Positions 18,791 to 29,337 of a stretch of 64,000 nucleotides of DNA are shown here, piece after piece. Under the pieces are notes generated by a model. The model saw only the letters and a program-made list of their open reading frames with translations, did no database searches and was not told the DNA's origin. Made by a program: the position numbers and the translations under genes. Numbering within the stretch: position 1 is the first letter of the stretch; every line of letters begins with the position of its first letter. The DNA comes from Artemia franciscana (lineage: Eukaryota; Arthropoda; Branchiopoda; Anostraca; Artemiidae): positions 1-64,000 of the forward strand of contig NC_088881.1 of the NCBI RefSeq assembly GCF_032884065.1. The letters are read 5' to 3'.

Positions 18791-21700
18791 ATGAAAGTTA
18801 ATTTTTTCAAGATAAAGGTGTTTTTTTTACATGTTACGGCGGCAACTAGCGTACTAGCCGGCTTTTACTTAACACCTCTCGCTTTTGACCTCTATTATAA
18901 TTTGATAAGTTTGAGACTTCGCCAAACTGAGCTAAGTCATATACCAAGCAAGCTGTTGATTCTGTCATATTTAGCTTTGCTTGCAATAGAAAGTGTTGTA
19001 TCAGCCATTACTATTTGGCTTACCCCCAAAAACAACATTGGCTTACCACCAGCGAAATGGACATTTTTCTGCCAAATATTCTTAGCAGTTTTGATTTTTG
19101 TCATTTGTATTGCATCAATTATTCTTATATGTCTAAAGAAATTGAGTATTATGTTGACTGGAATTTCTATTATGATTATTATATCACTTGTGTCTTTGTT
19201 GTGGATGACATCCTATTGCAGAATATTCAGTGAAGAATGTTCTGAATATTCTAAGGCTCTAGTGGAGGTTCTTCCCAGTCACAAGGACCAGTCACCAAAC
19301 GATTCTCAGGAAAACTTGGGCCGACCGGAAAAACGCCCTAGATGCACGGAAAAAATCATTCAATGGTGCAAAAGTGATTATTGGAAGATAATTACCTCAA
19401 TTTTTGGCATCATATTTACTGTGTACCAATTAATTCTGTTGTACGGCACCTTAGAAGAATTTGTGTTGCCTAACAATGATGAATCTCCCTGTGGAGGTTT
19501 TGAGATTTCAGGATTATCGTGTCTCCACATTGGGATTTCTTTTTTAATTTTTTATGGTTTGGAGAGCTTATGCTACACTTGCCATAAGGCAACTGAATAT
19601 ATTGGCAGCTCCCGACTGCGAAATACAACGTCATTTTGCTTGAGGGGATTTTGGAGATTTTTCGATTTACTTACACATAACAGATATAAAAATTTATCTT
19701 CCCCAGTAACGGTGATGCCACGTCCTTTTAAGACTTTGGTTTCTCTCCTCAAAATCTCAAATCTTCTCAAAATCTCAAAATCTCCCTGTGGAGGTTTTGA
19801 GATTGCAGGATTATCGTGTCTCCACATCGGGATTTGTTTTTTAACTTTTTATGGTTTGGAGAGCTTATGCTACACTTGCCATAAGGCAACTGAATATATT
19901 GGGAGCTCCCGACTGCGAAATACAACGTCATTTTGCTTGAGGGGATTTTGGAGATTTTTCGACTTACTTACACATAACAGATATAAAAATTTATCTTCCC
20001 CAGTAACGGTGATGCCACGTCCTTTTAAGACTTTGGTTTCTCTCCTCAAAATCTCAAATCTCCTCAAAATCTCAAAATCTCCCTGTGGAGGTTTTGAGAT
20101 TGCAGGATTATCGTGTCTCCACATCGGGATTTGTTTTTTTAACTTTTTATGGTTTGGAGAGCTTATGCTACACTTGCCATAAGGCAACTGAATATATTGG
20201 CAGCTCCCGACTGCGAAATACAACGTCATTTTGCTTGAGGGGATTTTGGACAATTTTCGACTTACTTACACATAACAGATATAAAAATTTATCTTCCCCA
20301 GTAACGGTGATGCCACGTCCTTTTAAGACTTTGGTTTCTCTCCTCAAAATCTCAAATCTCCTCAAAATCTCAAAATCTCCCTGTGGAGGTTTTGAGATTG
20401 CAGGATTATCGTGTCTCCACATCGGGATTTGTTTTTTTAACTTTTTATGGTTTGGAGAGCTTATGCTACACTTGCCATAAGGCAACTGAATATATTGGCA
20501 GCTCCCGACTGCGAAATACAACGTCATTTTGCTTGAGGGGATTTTGGACAATTTTCGACTTACTTACACATAACAGATATAAAAATTTATCTTCCCCAGT
20601 AACGGTGATGCCACGTCCTTTTAAGACTTTGGTTTCTCTCCTCAAAATCTCAAATCTCCTCAAAATCTCAAAATCTCCCTGTGGAGGTTTTGAGATTGCA
20701 GGATTATCGTGTCTCCACATCGGGATTTGTTTTTTTAACTTTTTATGGTTTGGAGAGCTTATGCTACACTTGCCATAAGGCAACTGAATATATTGGCAGC
20801 TCCCGACTGCGAAATACAACGTCATTTTGCTTGAGGGGATTTTGGACATTTTTCGACTTACTTACACATAACAGATATAAAAATTTATCTTCCCCAGTAA
20901 CGGTGATGCCACGTCCTTTTAAGACTTTGGTTTCTCTCCTCAAAATCTCAAATCTCCTCAAAATCTCCTCAAAATCTCAAAATCTCCCTGTGGAGGTTTT
21001 GAGATTGCAGGATTATCGTGTCTCCACATCGGGATTTGTTTTTTTAACTTTTTATGGTTTGGAGAGCTTATGCTACACTTGCCATAAGGCAACTGAATAT
21101 ATTGGCAGCTCCCGACTGCGAAATACAACGTCATTTTGCTTGAGGGGATTTTGGACATTTTTCGACTTACTTACACATAACAGATATAAAAATTTATCTT
21201 CCCCAGTAACGGTGATGCCACGTCCTTTTAAGACTTTGGTTTTGATTTCCGGACTAATATCCCCCGTCTTAGTACAAAAGATCGAACAGTTATTCATGCT
21301 CTTAACAATGAAGCTTAGATCCAATAGTAGAGATGATAGAAAACCAACAGAATTAGAAGAAATTGAATACGCCAGGAATGACACAGAGTATAATAGACTA
21401 CAGAACAACTTAGTTTTTTCGGGTATTATTCTTGGTGTGATTGATCTCACGGTTTTATTTACCACTAAGACAACTGAAAGGAATATTTTAAGACTGGCAC
21501 ATATAGAATAGAAGAAAAGCAATCTAATGCCGGCAGATGTCGAAAAGTAGGTGGATGATCTTAAAAATTCACTGAAAAATGAGAAAAAACGGGAGGAAGT
21601 TAAATTTATAGTTGTGTTAATTTCTGGAACTTGCATGTCTTCTCTAACAGCAAATGGTTATTCCTTGGCAATGCGTGTATGGCTAGGAATTAAAGATCCA

Positions 21701-22461
21701 ACAATAGATATTAAAATGTACTTATTGAAGTTCCTAGAGCATTTCTTTGCTCATAAAATTAAAATGTTATCTATTTTATTTGTTATATATGCATTACTTC
21801 CACATATGTATAAACATAATATACATAGAAATGTATATGTACTTAGATATTATTTACATAAGCCAGAGACTGTAATTGTAATACTTGTATATTTCGCTGT
21901 TGTTCACGTAATAAATGGTATACTTTTAGACAGGACTTGGGCTGATTTCTGGGATCAATTCAAGCAAATTAAGGTGATTTCTGGGAACAAAGAACTGAAA
22001 AAACGAGACCAAAAAAATGAAACTAAACTGGAAAAAACGGGTCAGAATCACGGTTTTAAGACAAGCTACTCTTTGAGAAACTTATGTTACTTATGTTATA
22101 ACTTATGTTACCCTATCCTTTTCACTTTTTATGTTCCAATAGCTTTAATAAATGCTATGTACAGAGCCATATTTTTTGAACCATTTTACAACTCTCCAGC
22201 CACAATCATCTTTTACCATTCTAGCATGCTTTCTGTTGTTGTGGTGGCCATAGCTACTGGGATGAGGTTTGTTCCTCCAGAAATCCACCTGAATTCGAAT
22301 ATATTCTTCGGCTTATTTTGTTTGGGTCTATCCTAGGCATTCTAGTAGCAATAATTTGTTTTTCTGTATCAGCAATCATTCATAACGATGTGAACTTCAG
22401 TCCCAATGAAAAGAAGAGAAAGGCAGATGAATATTGGGAACAAATCAACAAGCCTAAGTGA
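18791..22461 (+). pseudogene. Polytopic membrane protein gene, intronless, multiply damaged
   Basis: An apparently single-exon gene read in one frame. The first 231 codons (18791-19483) are intact. Hydrophobic segments fall at about residues 10-32, 54-76, 91-115, 118-142 and 198-220; a hydrophilic loop with an RPEKRPR basic patch spans 143-196. At codon 232 a 297-bp stretch (membrane segment, CYTCHKATEYIG) begins that occurs six times (19484-21240). Copies 1 and 2 stay in frame, copies 3-6 carry one extra T, and the frame stops at 20180. The part after the repeats (21241-22336) lies in the original frame and adds about six more membrane segments, but contains TAG at 21509 and TAG at 21549. 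A frameshift near 22317 separates the last part (ILVAIICFSVSAIIHND...INKPK, stop 22459-22461). I do not recognise the family; about a dozen membrane spans in total. Either a pseudogene or a severely mis-assembled gene. Confidence 0.75.
19484..21240 (+). repeat. Six-copy 297/298-bp tandem repeat inside the membrane-protein gene
   Basis: Unit starts (TCTCCCTGTGGAGG) are at 19484, 19781, 20078, 20376, 20674 and 20983. Spacings are 297, 297, 298, 298 and 309; the 309 includes 11 extra bases of a CTCCTCAAAAT microrepeat. Diagnostic bases fall in pairs: GGAGATTTTT in units 1-2, GGACAATTTT in 3-4, GGACATTTTT in 5-6. All of units 3-6 share the extra T in a T6/T7 run. Net insertion relative to one unit is 1500 bp once the last T is counted, a multiple of three. 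Antisense open frames of ~127 codons across the units are by-products. Confidence 0.95.
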
Positions 22462-22790
22462 TTATTTCCATTGGTGTATGTTATGGACAGATGTCCTCTT
22501 CCAGGCAAGAGGGACAAGAGACAAGACCGTATTCATGGGAGGGGTTAGGGGTTTCGGGCCCCCTTCCAGAAATGCTGGTCCAACTCGTAAAAACTATTAG
22601 CGTGCTTATTAACACATTATTGATTTTTTTATATTTTTTGTAGCCCCCCCCCCCTAAAAAAAATTATTGGCCCTGGAGAAGGGATAAAATCAATAAACAG
22701 TTTGAAGTTTGATTTCCAAGAGTATTATTTGACAATTTCCAATGATTGTATTTATTCAATAATTAATGATGCTTAAGGAGCATTGTCAGT
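22462..22790. other. Non-coding interval downstream of the membrane-protein pseudogene
   Basis: Contains GGGGTTAGGGGTTTCGGG, a run of 13 C at ~22645 and AATAAACAG (22692), none of which defines a gene. The two ~60-codon open frames starting at 22406 and 22458 have no supporting features. Confidence 0.4.
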
Positions 22791-23455
22791 AAAAGCTAAG
22801 AGACGAAATTGAGGCTCCTATAAAGAGAGGGAGATAGATGTCAAGAGATATGTTGCTTGTAAAAAGCTAAGGGATGGAATTGAAGCTCCTTTAAAGAGAG
22901 GGAAATCGGTTTCAAGATAAAAGATGCCTGTAAAAAGGTAAGGCTTCATGACTTAAGGGCTCATTTACAGAGAGGGAAATTTATGTCAAGAGGAAAGATG
23001 CTTCTAAAAATCCAATAGACGAAATTGAGGCTCCTTTGAAGAGAAGGAAATCGATTTCAACAGAAAAATAAAGTAAAACAGAAGTAAAACAGAAAGTCAA
23101 CAGCCTGTAAAAAGCTAAGGGGAAATGATGATTGTTTAAAGCTAATGGATGAGATTGAGCTCCTTTAAGGACAGAGAAATTGATGTCAAGAGGTATGTTT
23201 TTATATAAAGCTATTGGATTAAATTGAGGCTCGTTTAAAGAGTGGAAAATAATTGTCAAGATAAACGATCCTTGTTTAAAACTAAGAGATGATATTGAGG
23301 CTCCTTTAAGGAGATAGAAATCGATATCAAGAGTAGTTGAAGAAATGAAATTCAAGATTCTTTAAAGACGTGGAAATTGATGTCAAAAGAAGGCGTCTTT
23401 AAAGAGAAAGAAGCCATTGTCTAGAGAAAAGATGCTTGTAAAAACTTAAGAATGT
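22790..23455. repeat. Degenerate ~71-bp satellite, segment 1
   Basis: Units with GAGGCTCCTTTAAAGAGAGG, GAAATCGATGTCAAGAGAAA and GATGCTTGTAAAAAGCTAAG recur every ~71-75 bp (for example 22811, 22882, 22957, 23027). Divergence is high. The array is continued at 24960-25950 and 26580-27190; the gaps are later insertions. Confidence 0.85.
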
Positions 23456-24960
23456 TGCTCCTTACTTTTAGTTGAAAAAACTTGCTTTTTCGTTTGATTT
23501 CTAAACGTTTTTGAATTAATGTAGGTTTTGATTTTGGTTTACCGTACATGAATAAATAAAACGAAATATGCATATTAATTTTATTTTTTGACTAAATGAC
23601 TTTCTCCCAAAGTTTTGATCGGACGATTTTGAGAAAAAAGGGGAGGGGGGCTAGTTGTCCTCCAGTTGTTTTGTTTGGCTACTTAAGAAGGCCGCTAGAA
23701 CTTGTAATTTTATTTGTAATCAATATGCGTAACTTACAAATCAACTTACGTAACGAACTTCTATATTTGTATATCTTTATATCGTATATGAGGGGGTTCG
23801 CCCCCTCGTCGATACCTCATTCTTTACATTAAAGTTTGAATTTTGTTCCAATGCTTTAAGAATCACCCCTGAATAACAAAGGCCGTTTAATTAGAATAAA
23901 TATCTCTTTTGAAATTACTAAAAATACTTTAGCGTAAAGAGCGAAGAATTGAGGAGGGACGAACCCCTCATATATGTAATAATTTCTGTTCGTGTTAAGT
24001 TTTAATGTTGCTCCTTACTTTCAGTTGAAAAAACTTGTCTTTATTTAATTTCTCATTGTTTTGTAAATAATGCTGGAAAATCAAGCGCCCCCTTTATGGA
24101 AATTCTCTTCCCCGTGATAAATTCCTCCATGGAGAGATCCCTTCACATAACTGCTGACCCATCCCCCACCATCAGAATCTTTTCTTTTGACATCGGTGTC
24201 CTTCTCTTAAAACTCCCTCCTCGTTGCGCTAAAGTTTGACTCTTTCTCACAACTCTACTTTCTAAAACAATAAAAAACTTTAGCGTAAAGAGTGGGGTAT
24301 TGGGGAAAGGACAGCCCATTTCATATACGGAACAATTACTGTTCGTTTTAAGTTTTAATGACGTTCCTTACTTTTAGTTAAAAAAAAGCTTGTTTGTTTT
24401 ATTTAATTTCTGAATGTTTTGAATTAATGCAGGTTTTGATTGTAGCTCGAACAAAATTTGCATATTAATTTTACTTTTTTTGGCTAAATGAATTTCTCAA
24501 AGTTTTGATATAAAGATTTTGAGAATAAACGGGCGGGGAGAGGGCCTAGCTGCCCTCTAGGTTTTTGGTTACTTAAAAAGGCCACTAGAACTATTAATTT
24601 TATTTACGAACGTTTGTATTAATAATAAATATATGTAACTTACAAATTAACTTACATAACGAACTCCTTTATTCGTATTTTTTATTACATATATGAGGGG
24701 GGTCGCCCCCTCGTCAATACCTCCCTCTTTACATTAAAGTTCGAATTTGATTTCAGTTCTTTAAAAATGATCTCTGAACCACAAAGGCCATTTAAATAGA
24801 ATAAATAGCTCTTTTGAAATTACTAAAAATAGTTTAGCGTAAAGAGCGAGGTATTGACGATGGTACGAACCCCCTCATATACGTAATAATTTCTATTCGT
24901 TTTAAGTTTTAATGTTGCTCCTTACTTTCAGTTGAAGCAACTTGTTTTTTTTATTTAATT
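23455..24960 (-). repeat. Foldback-type dispersed repeats inserted in the 71-bp satellite
   Basis: At least two reverse-oriented copies of the foldback family occur here. Each has TGTTGCTCCTTACTTT, GATTTTGAGAA, GGCTACTTAAGAAGGC, GAGGGGGTTCGCCCCCTCGT (near 23788 and, in variant form, 24696) and AAAATACTTTAGCGTAAAGA boxes. The pair CGCTAAAGTTTGACTCTTTC / ACTTTAGCGTAAAGAG at 24219-24290 forms inverted arms. No transposase is seen. Confidence 0.75.
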
Positions 24961-25950
24961 AAAGATCAGGATGATTATATTGAGGCTCCTTTTAGGACAG
25001 GGAAATCAATGTCAAGAGAAAAATTGAAGATATGAAATTAAAGCTTCTTCAAAGAGGTGGAAATTGATGTCAAGAGAAATTATGTCAAGAGAAAATCTAA
25101 ACATGAAACAGGTAATTTACCTGTTTTTAAACAGAGAGGTTTCTCAGGATTCTCTAAACAGAGGGAAATTGATGTCAAGAGTAAATCCTTGTAAAAATCT
25201 AAAGCATAAAATTGAGGCTCCGTTAAAGAGAGGGAAATTTGTATCTAGATAAAATATTCTTGTAAAAAGCTAAGGGATGAAACTGAAGCTTCTTTAAAGA
25301 GAAGGAAATCAATGTCAAGTTAATGTTGCTTGTAAAAAGCTGAAGGATCATATTTAGGCTTCTTTGAAGACAGGAAAATCGATGTCGAGAGAAATGATAC
25401 TTTTAATAAGCAATAGGCTGAAATTGAGGTTCTTTTATATAGAGAGAAATCGATGTCAAGAGAAAAGGTGAAGAGATGTAATTGAGAATCGATGATTGTA
25501 AAAACAAAGAGATGAAATTGAGGCTCCGTTAAAGAGAAGAAAATCAGTTTTGAAAGAAAAGTTGAAGGGGTGAAATTAAGGCTTCTTTAAGGATTGGGAA
25601 ATCGATGTCGAGAGAAAAGATGATTGCAAAAACCGAAAGGATGAAATTGACGTTTCTTTTTAGAAAGAAAGAAATCCTTGTCAACAGAAATTATACTTGT
25701 AAAAAGCTTTGGAATGAAATCGAGGCTCCTTTAAAGATAGGGAAATCGAAGTAAAGAGAAAGGATACTCCTCAAAGCTAAGATATGAAATTAAGGCACCT
25801 TTAAAGAGAGGTAAATCGATTTCTACAGAAATGATGCTTGCGAAAAGCTAAAGGATCAAATCCAGGGTCATTTAAAGTGAGGGAAATCGAGGTCAAGGGA
25901 AAGATACTTCTAAAAAGATAAGATATGAAATTGAGGCTCCTTTAAAAAGA
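24960..25950. repeat. Degenerate ~71-bp satellite, segment 2
   Basis: Continuation of the array of 22790-23455 with the same GAGGCTCC, GGGAAATCGATGTC and CTTGTAAAAAGCTAAG landmarks, about 14 units. The short open frame at 25064-25252 follows the repeat and is not a gene. Confidence 0.85.
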
Positions 25951-25951
25951 G

Positions 25952-26575
25952 GTAGTAGTAGTAGAAGTAGCAGTAGTAGAAAGGTTTAATAGCAAAAACT
26001 TGGCAGCTATCACCGATTTGCGTTTCTTTATAACCAATTCAAAAAACTAAACTCGTAAATATAAATCAAACTATAAACATTAACTCCTATTGTACATATA
26101 TCGACGAAAACCGGGACTAAAGAATTACCATATCGGTTTGTTCTTGCTTAAACGGTAACTAACTTATCTTGTTCTTGATGGTAGAGGATGTTCAGGTAGA
26201 ATGTCACGGTGCTGAGATTTAGAAAGCAAGAACTTTCCAAAACTTACTATCAGAGTTTCGTACCAGTTTTGGAGTGACGGCAGTCCTAGCACTTCCAGAG
26301 CCTTTTCGTAGGGGATGTCACGGCGGCCCAAGATGATCGATACCGCACGCTTCTGAACCGATTCAAGCTCCTGACACAGATACACTGTTCTAAGTGCTGT
26401 TAAAAAAGTTAGTTAACTGTTAGTGCTGTTAAAAAGTGTTCCAAGTGCTCTGATAAAGTGCTAATGTCACGGCGGTGTGTTTGCACTGAACCTACGCATA
26501 CCTTTTAAAGTCTGTAAACTTTAGTCTACAAGTCTGTAAAACAGACTAAAGTCTGTAGACGTTTGCACTTTTAAC
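25952..26575 (-). mobile_element. LINE 3' fragment (RT C-terminal region), inserted in satellite
   Basis: Minus-strand 26385-26164 encodes LCQELESVQKRAVSIILGRR and GLPSLQNWYETLIVSFGKFL, the conserved region after the reverse transcriptase of jockey/CR1-type LINEs where the final transcript-binding segment lies. On the minus strand the element ends in a TAC microsatellite (25952-25985). The right part, 26390-26575, holds local inverted repeats (ACTTTAGTCT / AGACTAAAGT). The element is 5'-truncated and dead. Confidence 0.75.
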
Positions 26576-26579
26576 CACG

Positions 26580-27190
26580 TGAAATAGAAATGGTGCTTGT
26601 GAAAAGCTAAAGGACAAAATTCAGGGTCATTTAAAGAGAGCGAAATCGATTTCAAGAGAAAATTTATTTGTTATAAGTTAGGGAACTACACTTAGGCTCC
26701 TTCTAAGCGAGAGAAATTTATGCTAAGAGAAAGATGCCTGTAAAAAGCTTAGTGGTTAAGTTGAAGCTCCTTTAAAGAGAGAGAAATCGATGTCAAGAGA
26801 AAAGATGAAGGAATGAGATTGAAGCACCTTTAGAGAGAGGGAAATAGATGTCAAGAGATAGTATCCTTTTAAAAAGCTAAGGGGTGAAATTGATGCTCCT
26901 TTTTAAGAGAGGGACATCAATGTTTTGAGAAATTATGCTTTTGAAAAGTTTAAGGACGTAATTGAGGTTCCTTTTAGAGAGAGGGAGATCTATGTAAAGA
27001 GAAATAATGCGTGTAAAAAGCTAAGGAATAAATTGAGACTCCTTTGGAGGAAAGAAAATCAATTTCAAGAGAAATGATGCTCGTGAGAAGATCAGGGATG
27101 GCGTTGAGGCTCTTTTAAAGAGGGAAATCGATGTCAAGAGAAATGATGCTTGTAAAAAGCCAAAGGACAAATTGAGGCTCCTTTAAACAG
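26580..27190. repeat. Degenerate ~71-bp satellite, segment 3
   Basis: Third part of the same array, ending at CTTTAAACAGAGGTG. It is followed directly by a GC hairpin TGTGGCGC-GAA-GCGCCACA at 27193-27211, so another element probably abuts here. Confidence 0.85.
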
Positions 27191-27261
27191 AGGTGTGGCG
27201 CGAAGCGCCACATCAACAGGTAGTAACCTATAAATAATATAGCCTGGAGAAATTTGTCTCA

Positions 27262-28700
27262 TTGTGTTGCAAGAGCAAAACTTTGGTTTTGCCCCGGTTT
27301 TTTTTTCCTATGCCGCTGCTTTTTCCGATGTCGGATTATTCCTGGAAACTAATAAGGGTCTAACCTGTGCGGTTTTTACGGAAAGTGTGTATCTCAGGCC
27401 GGATTGATGAATATTGCATTACATTTTGGAAAGCTCCGCAGAACTCTTGCCTGGGGCCAAAAAGGATGGTTTTTACTTGTCCACGAGCCAGAGCCTATGG
27501 TGTGCGAAGTGAAGTGGAGTTATGTAGCCTATGTCAGAGAGGAGTATCTGAAGTTGTGCAGCCAAGCTTTCGTTTCATCAAACCATGTTTCTGCTTTCGA
27601 GTGGAAAGCTCTGTTCTAGCAGGCAAGCAGGCAGGCATCACTTTCAAGTTGAAGATGGACTAAAATCTATAAGTGTTAAATATATGCGGCAGCTACCCAG
27701 CCCCACAGCCAATATATCTTCTTTGAGTGATAAGTAGAAAAATTTACAGCAGCAAAAAAGCGGCATTTTCCCACGGGTCCGAAAGTGCTGCCGTGATTTT
27801 GGCTGGATTTATCATTTGTTTTTTCGGACTTGGGATTGAGGTAGAGAAATGTTATCAGATGTACCTCTTAAACTTTAAAAGTAATATCATTACTAAAGAA
27901 ATTGGAGCTTATCCTTTGCTCCTTTCTAAGTGGTGACGTTAGAAAGTTGGCCTACGGCAAAAAAAAAAATCAACTTTTGAACTAAGACAGGTGGAATTCT
28001 TATTTCGACCGCAATCGATAGCTCTTGATGAGCTGATCAAAGTATATGTCATCCATTTTTTGGTACAAAAATTCCTTCATGAGATAGTTTGAAAGTTTCA
28101 AGGGGTTGACAACTTCAGTAGTAGGGTACACACTGAAACCAAAAATAAGCCGATACCAAGTGGAAGACATGTAGGGGACTAGTAAGGAAAGGTCGGCTGT
28201 TAGCTCATAATCATCTTCGGCAATGAGGGGTTTGCAAGTTTTGCTATTTGGTGTACCTATTATTTGTTTCCAGTGTATTTGATGGTAAGACCGAGTTGGT
28301 TCCAGTGGTAAGACATGTAGGGGAGTAATAATCGTCTGTTAGGCTACAATCATCTTTAGTGAAGAGGGGTTTGTAACTTTTGCTAGTTGGTGTAGCCTAC
28401 CCATACTCACTGTAACCTAGAATTAAGTACGCAACGGGTACAAGCGATAAAGTAAAACAACGAGGCAGTTTCGTAATAATTAATAGAGTGTCATCTATGG
28501 TATTTTGATCCTGAAAAGTTACGGATAGCTTTATAATATCAACTAGATTATATAAGATATTGTTCCAAGTTTTCATCCGTCACGATGTCTACGATTGAAA
28601 AGATAAAGTTCAAATGGCTGCAAAGTCAATTTAGTCCCTTCTTTCGATACTATTTTGTTGTTGTTTTTTCAACGCTGAGGAATAGCCTTTGATCATGTGA
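27262..28700 (+). repeat. Duplicated block, copy 1 (Helitron-like)
   Basis: Shares with 29338-31085 a run of segments in the same order: GTTGCnAGAGCAA, TGCGGTTTTTAC, AGCTCCGCAGAACTCTTGCC, AGCAGGCAAGCAGGCAGGCA, TTTTTTGGTACAAAA, AAGTTTCAAGGGGTTGACAA, and ending CAACGCTGAGGAATAGCC. Open frames of ~98 codons starting MRFLRKV exist in both copies but differ by compensating indels in the middle, so coding is doubtful. The block is followed by a Helitron-like 3' terminus ending at 28817, which suggests a non-autonomous Helitron. Confidence 0.65.
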
Positions 28701-28719
28701 TTAGTGATCGATAATGGAG

Positions 28720-28817
28720 AAACGAAACCAAAGTGTTGCTCTCGCAACACTTTAGCCGGCGAAGCCAGACAAAGGTTGCCGCAACACTTCACGTTGCTCA
28801 GGCAACGTAGGTCTAGT
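28720..28817 (+). mobile_element. Helitron-type 3' terminus
   Basis: GTGTTGC-TCTC-GCAACAC-like palindrome at ~28732, then CGGCGAAGCCAG and a hairpin ACGTTGC-TCAG-GCAACGT (7-bp stem). Five bases later follows CTAG at 28814-28817, then T. A stem-loop shortly upstream of a CTRR end is the known hallmark of Helitron 3' ends. The matching 5' TC end was not located. Confidence 0.6.
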
Positions 28818-28819
28818 TA

Positions 28820-29337
28820 TTATTACATTTTTTTTCGCTACAACTTTATAAAGAATTTTGAGCTTCTCAGAAGAAAGTATGCTTCCGCTGTTTTGACTTC
28901 TTGAAATTCGTTGTTTTATAAGAGCTTATCACTCAAATGATATAATTATGGGGAAAACAAGGCCAAAGCAAGATACTTTTCCAAATCCAGGGAAACTGTG
29001 CCCTCCCCTAAATAACGGGTATTTGGGAAACGTAAAACCAGTGACTGATTCATCCATGTCTTGATGGGGTGGGGATTCAAAACCCTATGGTTACATATTT
29101 TGACGCTCCTGCAATATACCAATGGCCTGATGGCGCTGGAAAAAAAAAGGAAAAATAGACACACCAGGGTTTCAAACCTTTTTTCAGAATCCCTGAAAAT
29201 ATATTTTTGTAGTTTAATATTATTGTCAACATCAACTTTAATGGTTTTATTTTTATTTCTGAACAAGCTTTGAATTTATTGATTTTTTTTTTACTAGGGA
29301 GTTATTTTTCTTCTGGAACTAAAAAATCAAAAGCCTC
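28820..29337. other. Unassigned interval between duplicated blocks
   Basis: No gene is recognised. Two overlapping opposite-strand frames (28946-29266 minus, 29061-29273 plus) have no family resemblance. It contains GGTTTCAAACC and a TTTTTTTTT run before the second block. Confidence 0.4.

Noticed and set aside
19573-21158. 127-codon minus-strand frames repeated through the 298-bp units
   Set aside because: Antisense shadows of the duplicated membrane-protein segment; identical because the units are identical.
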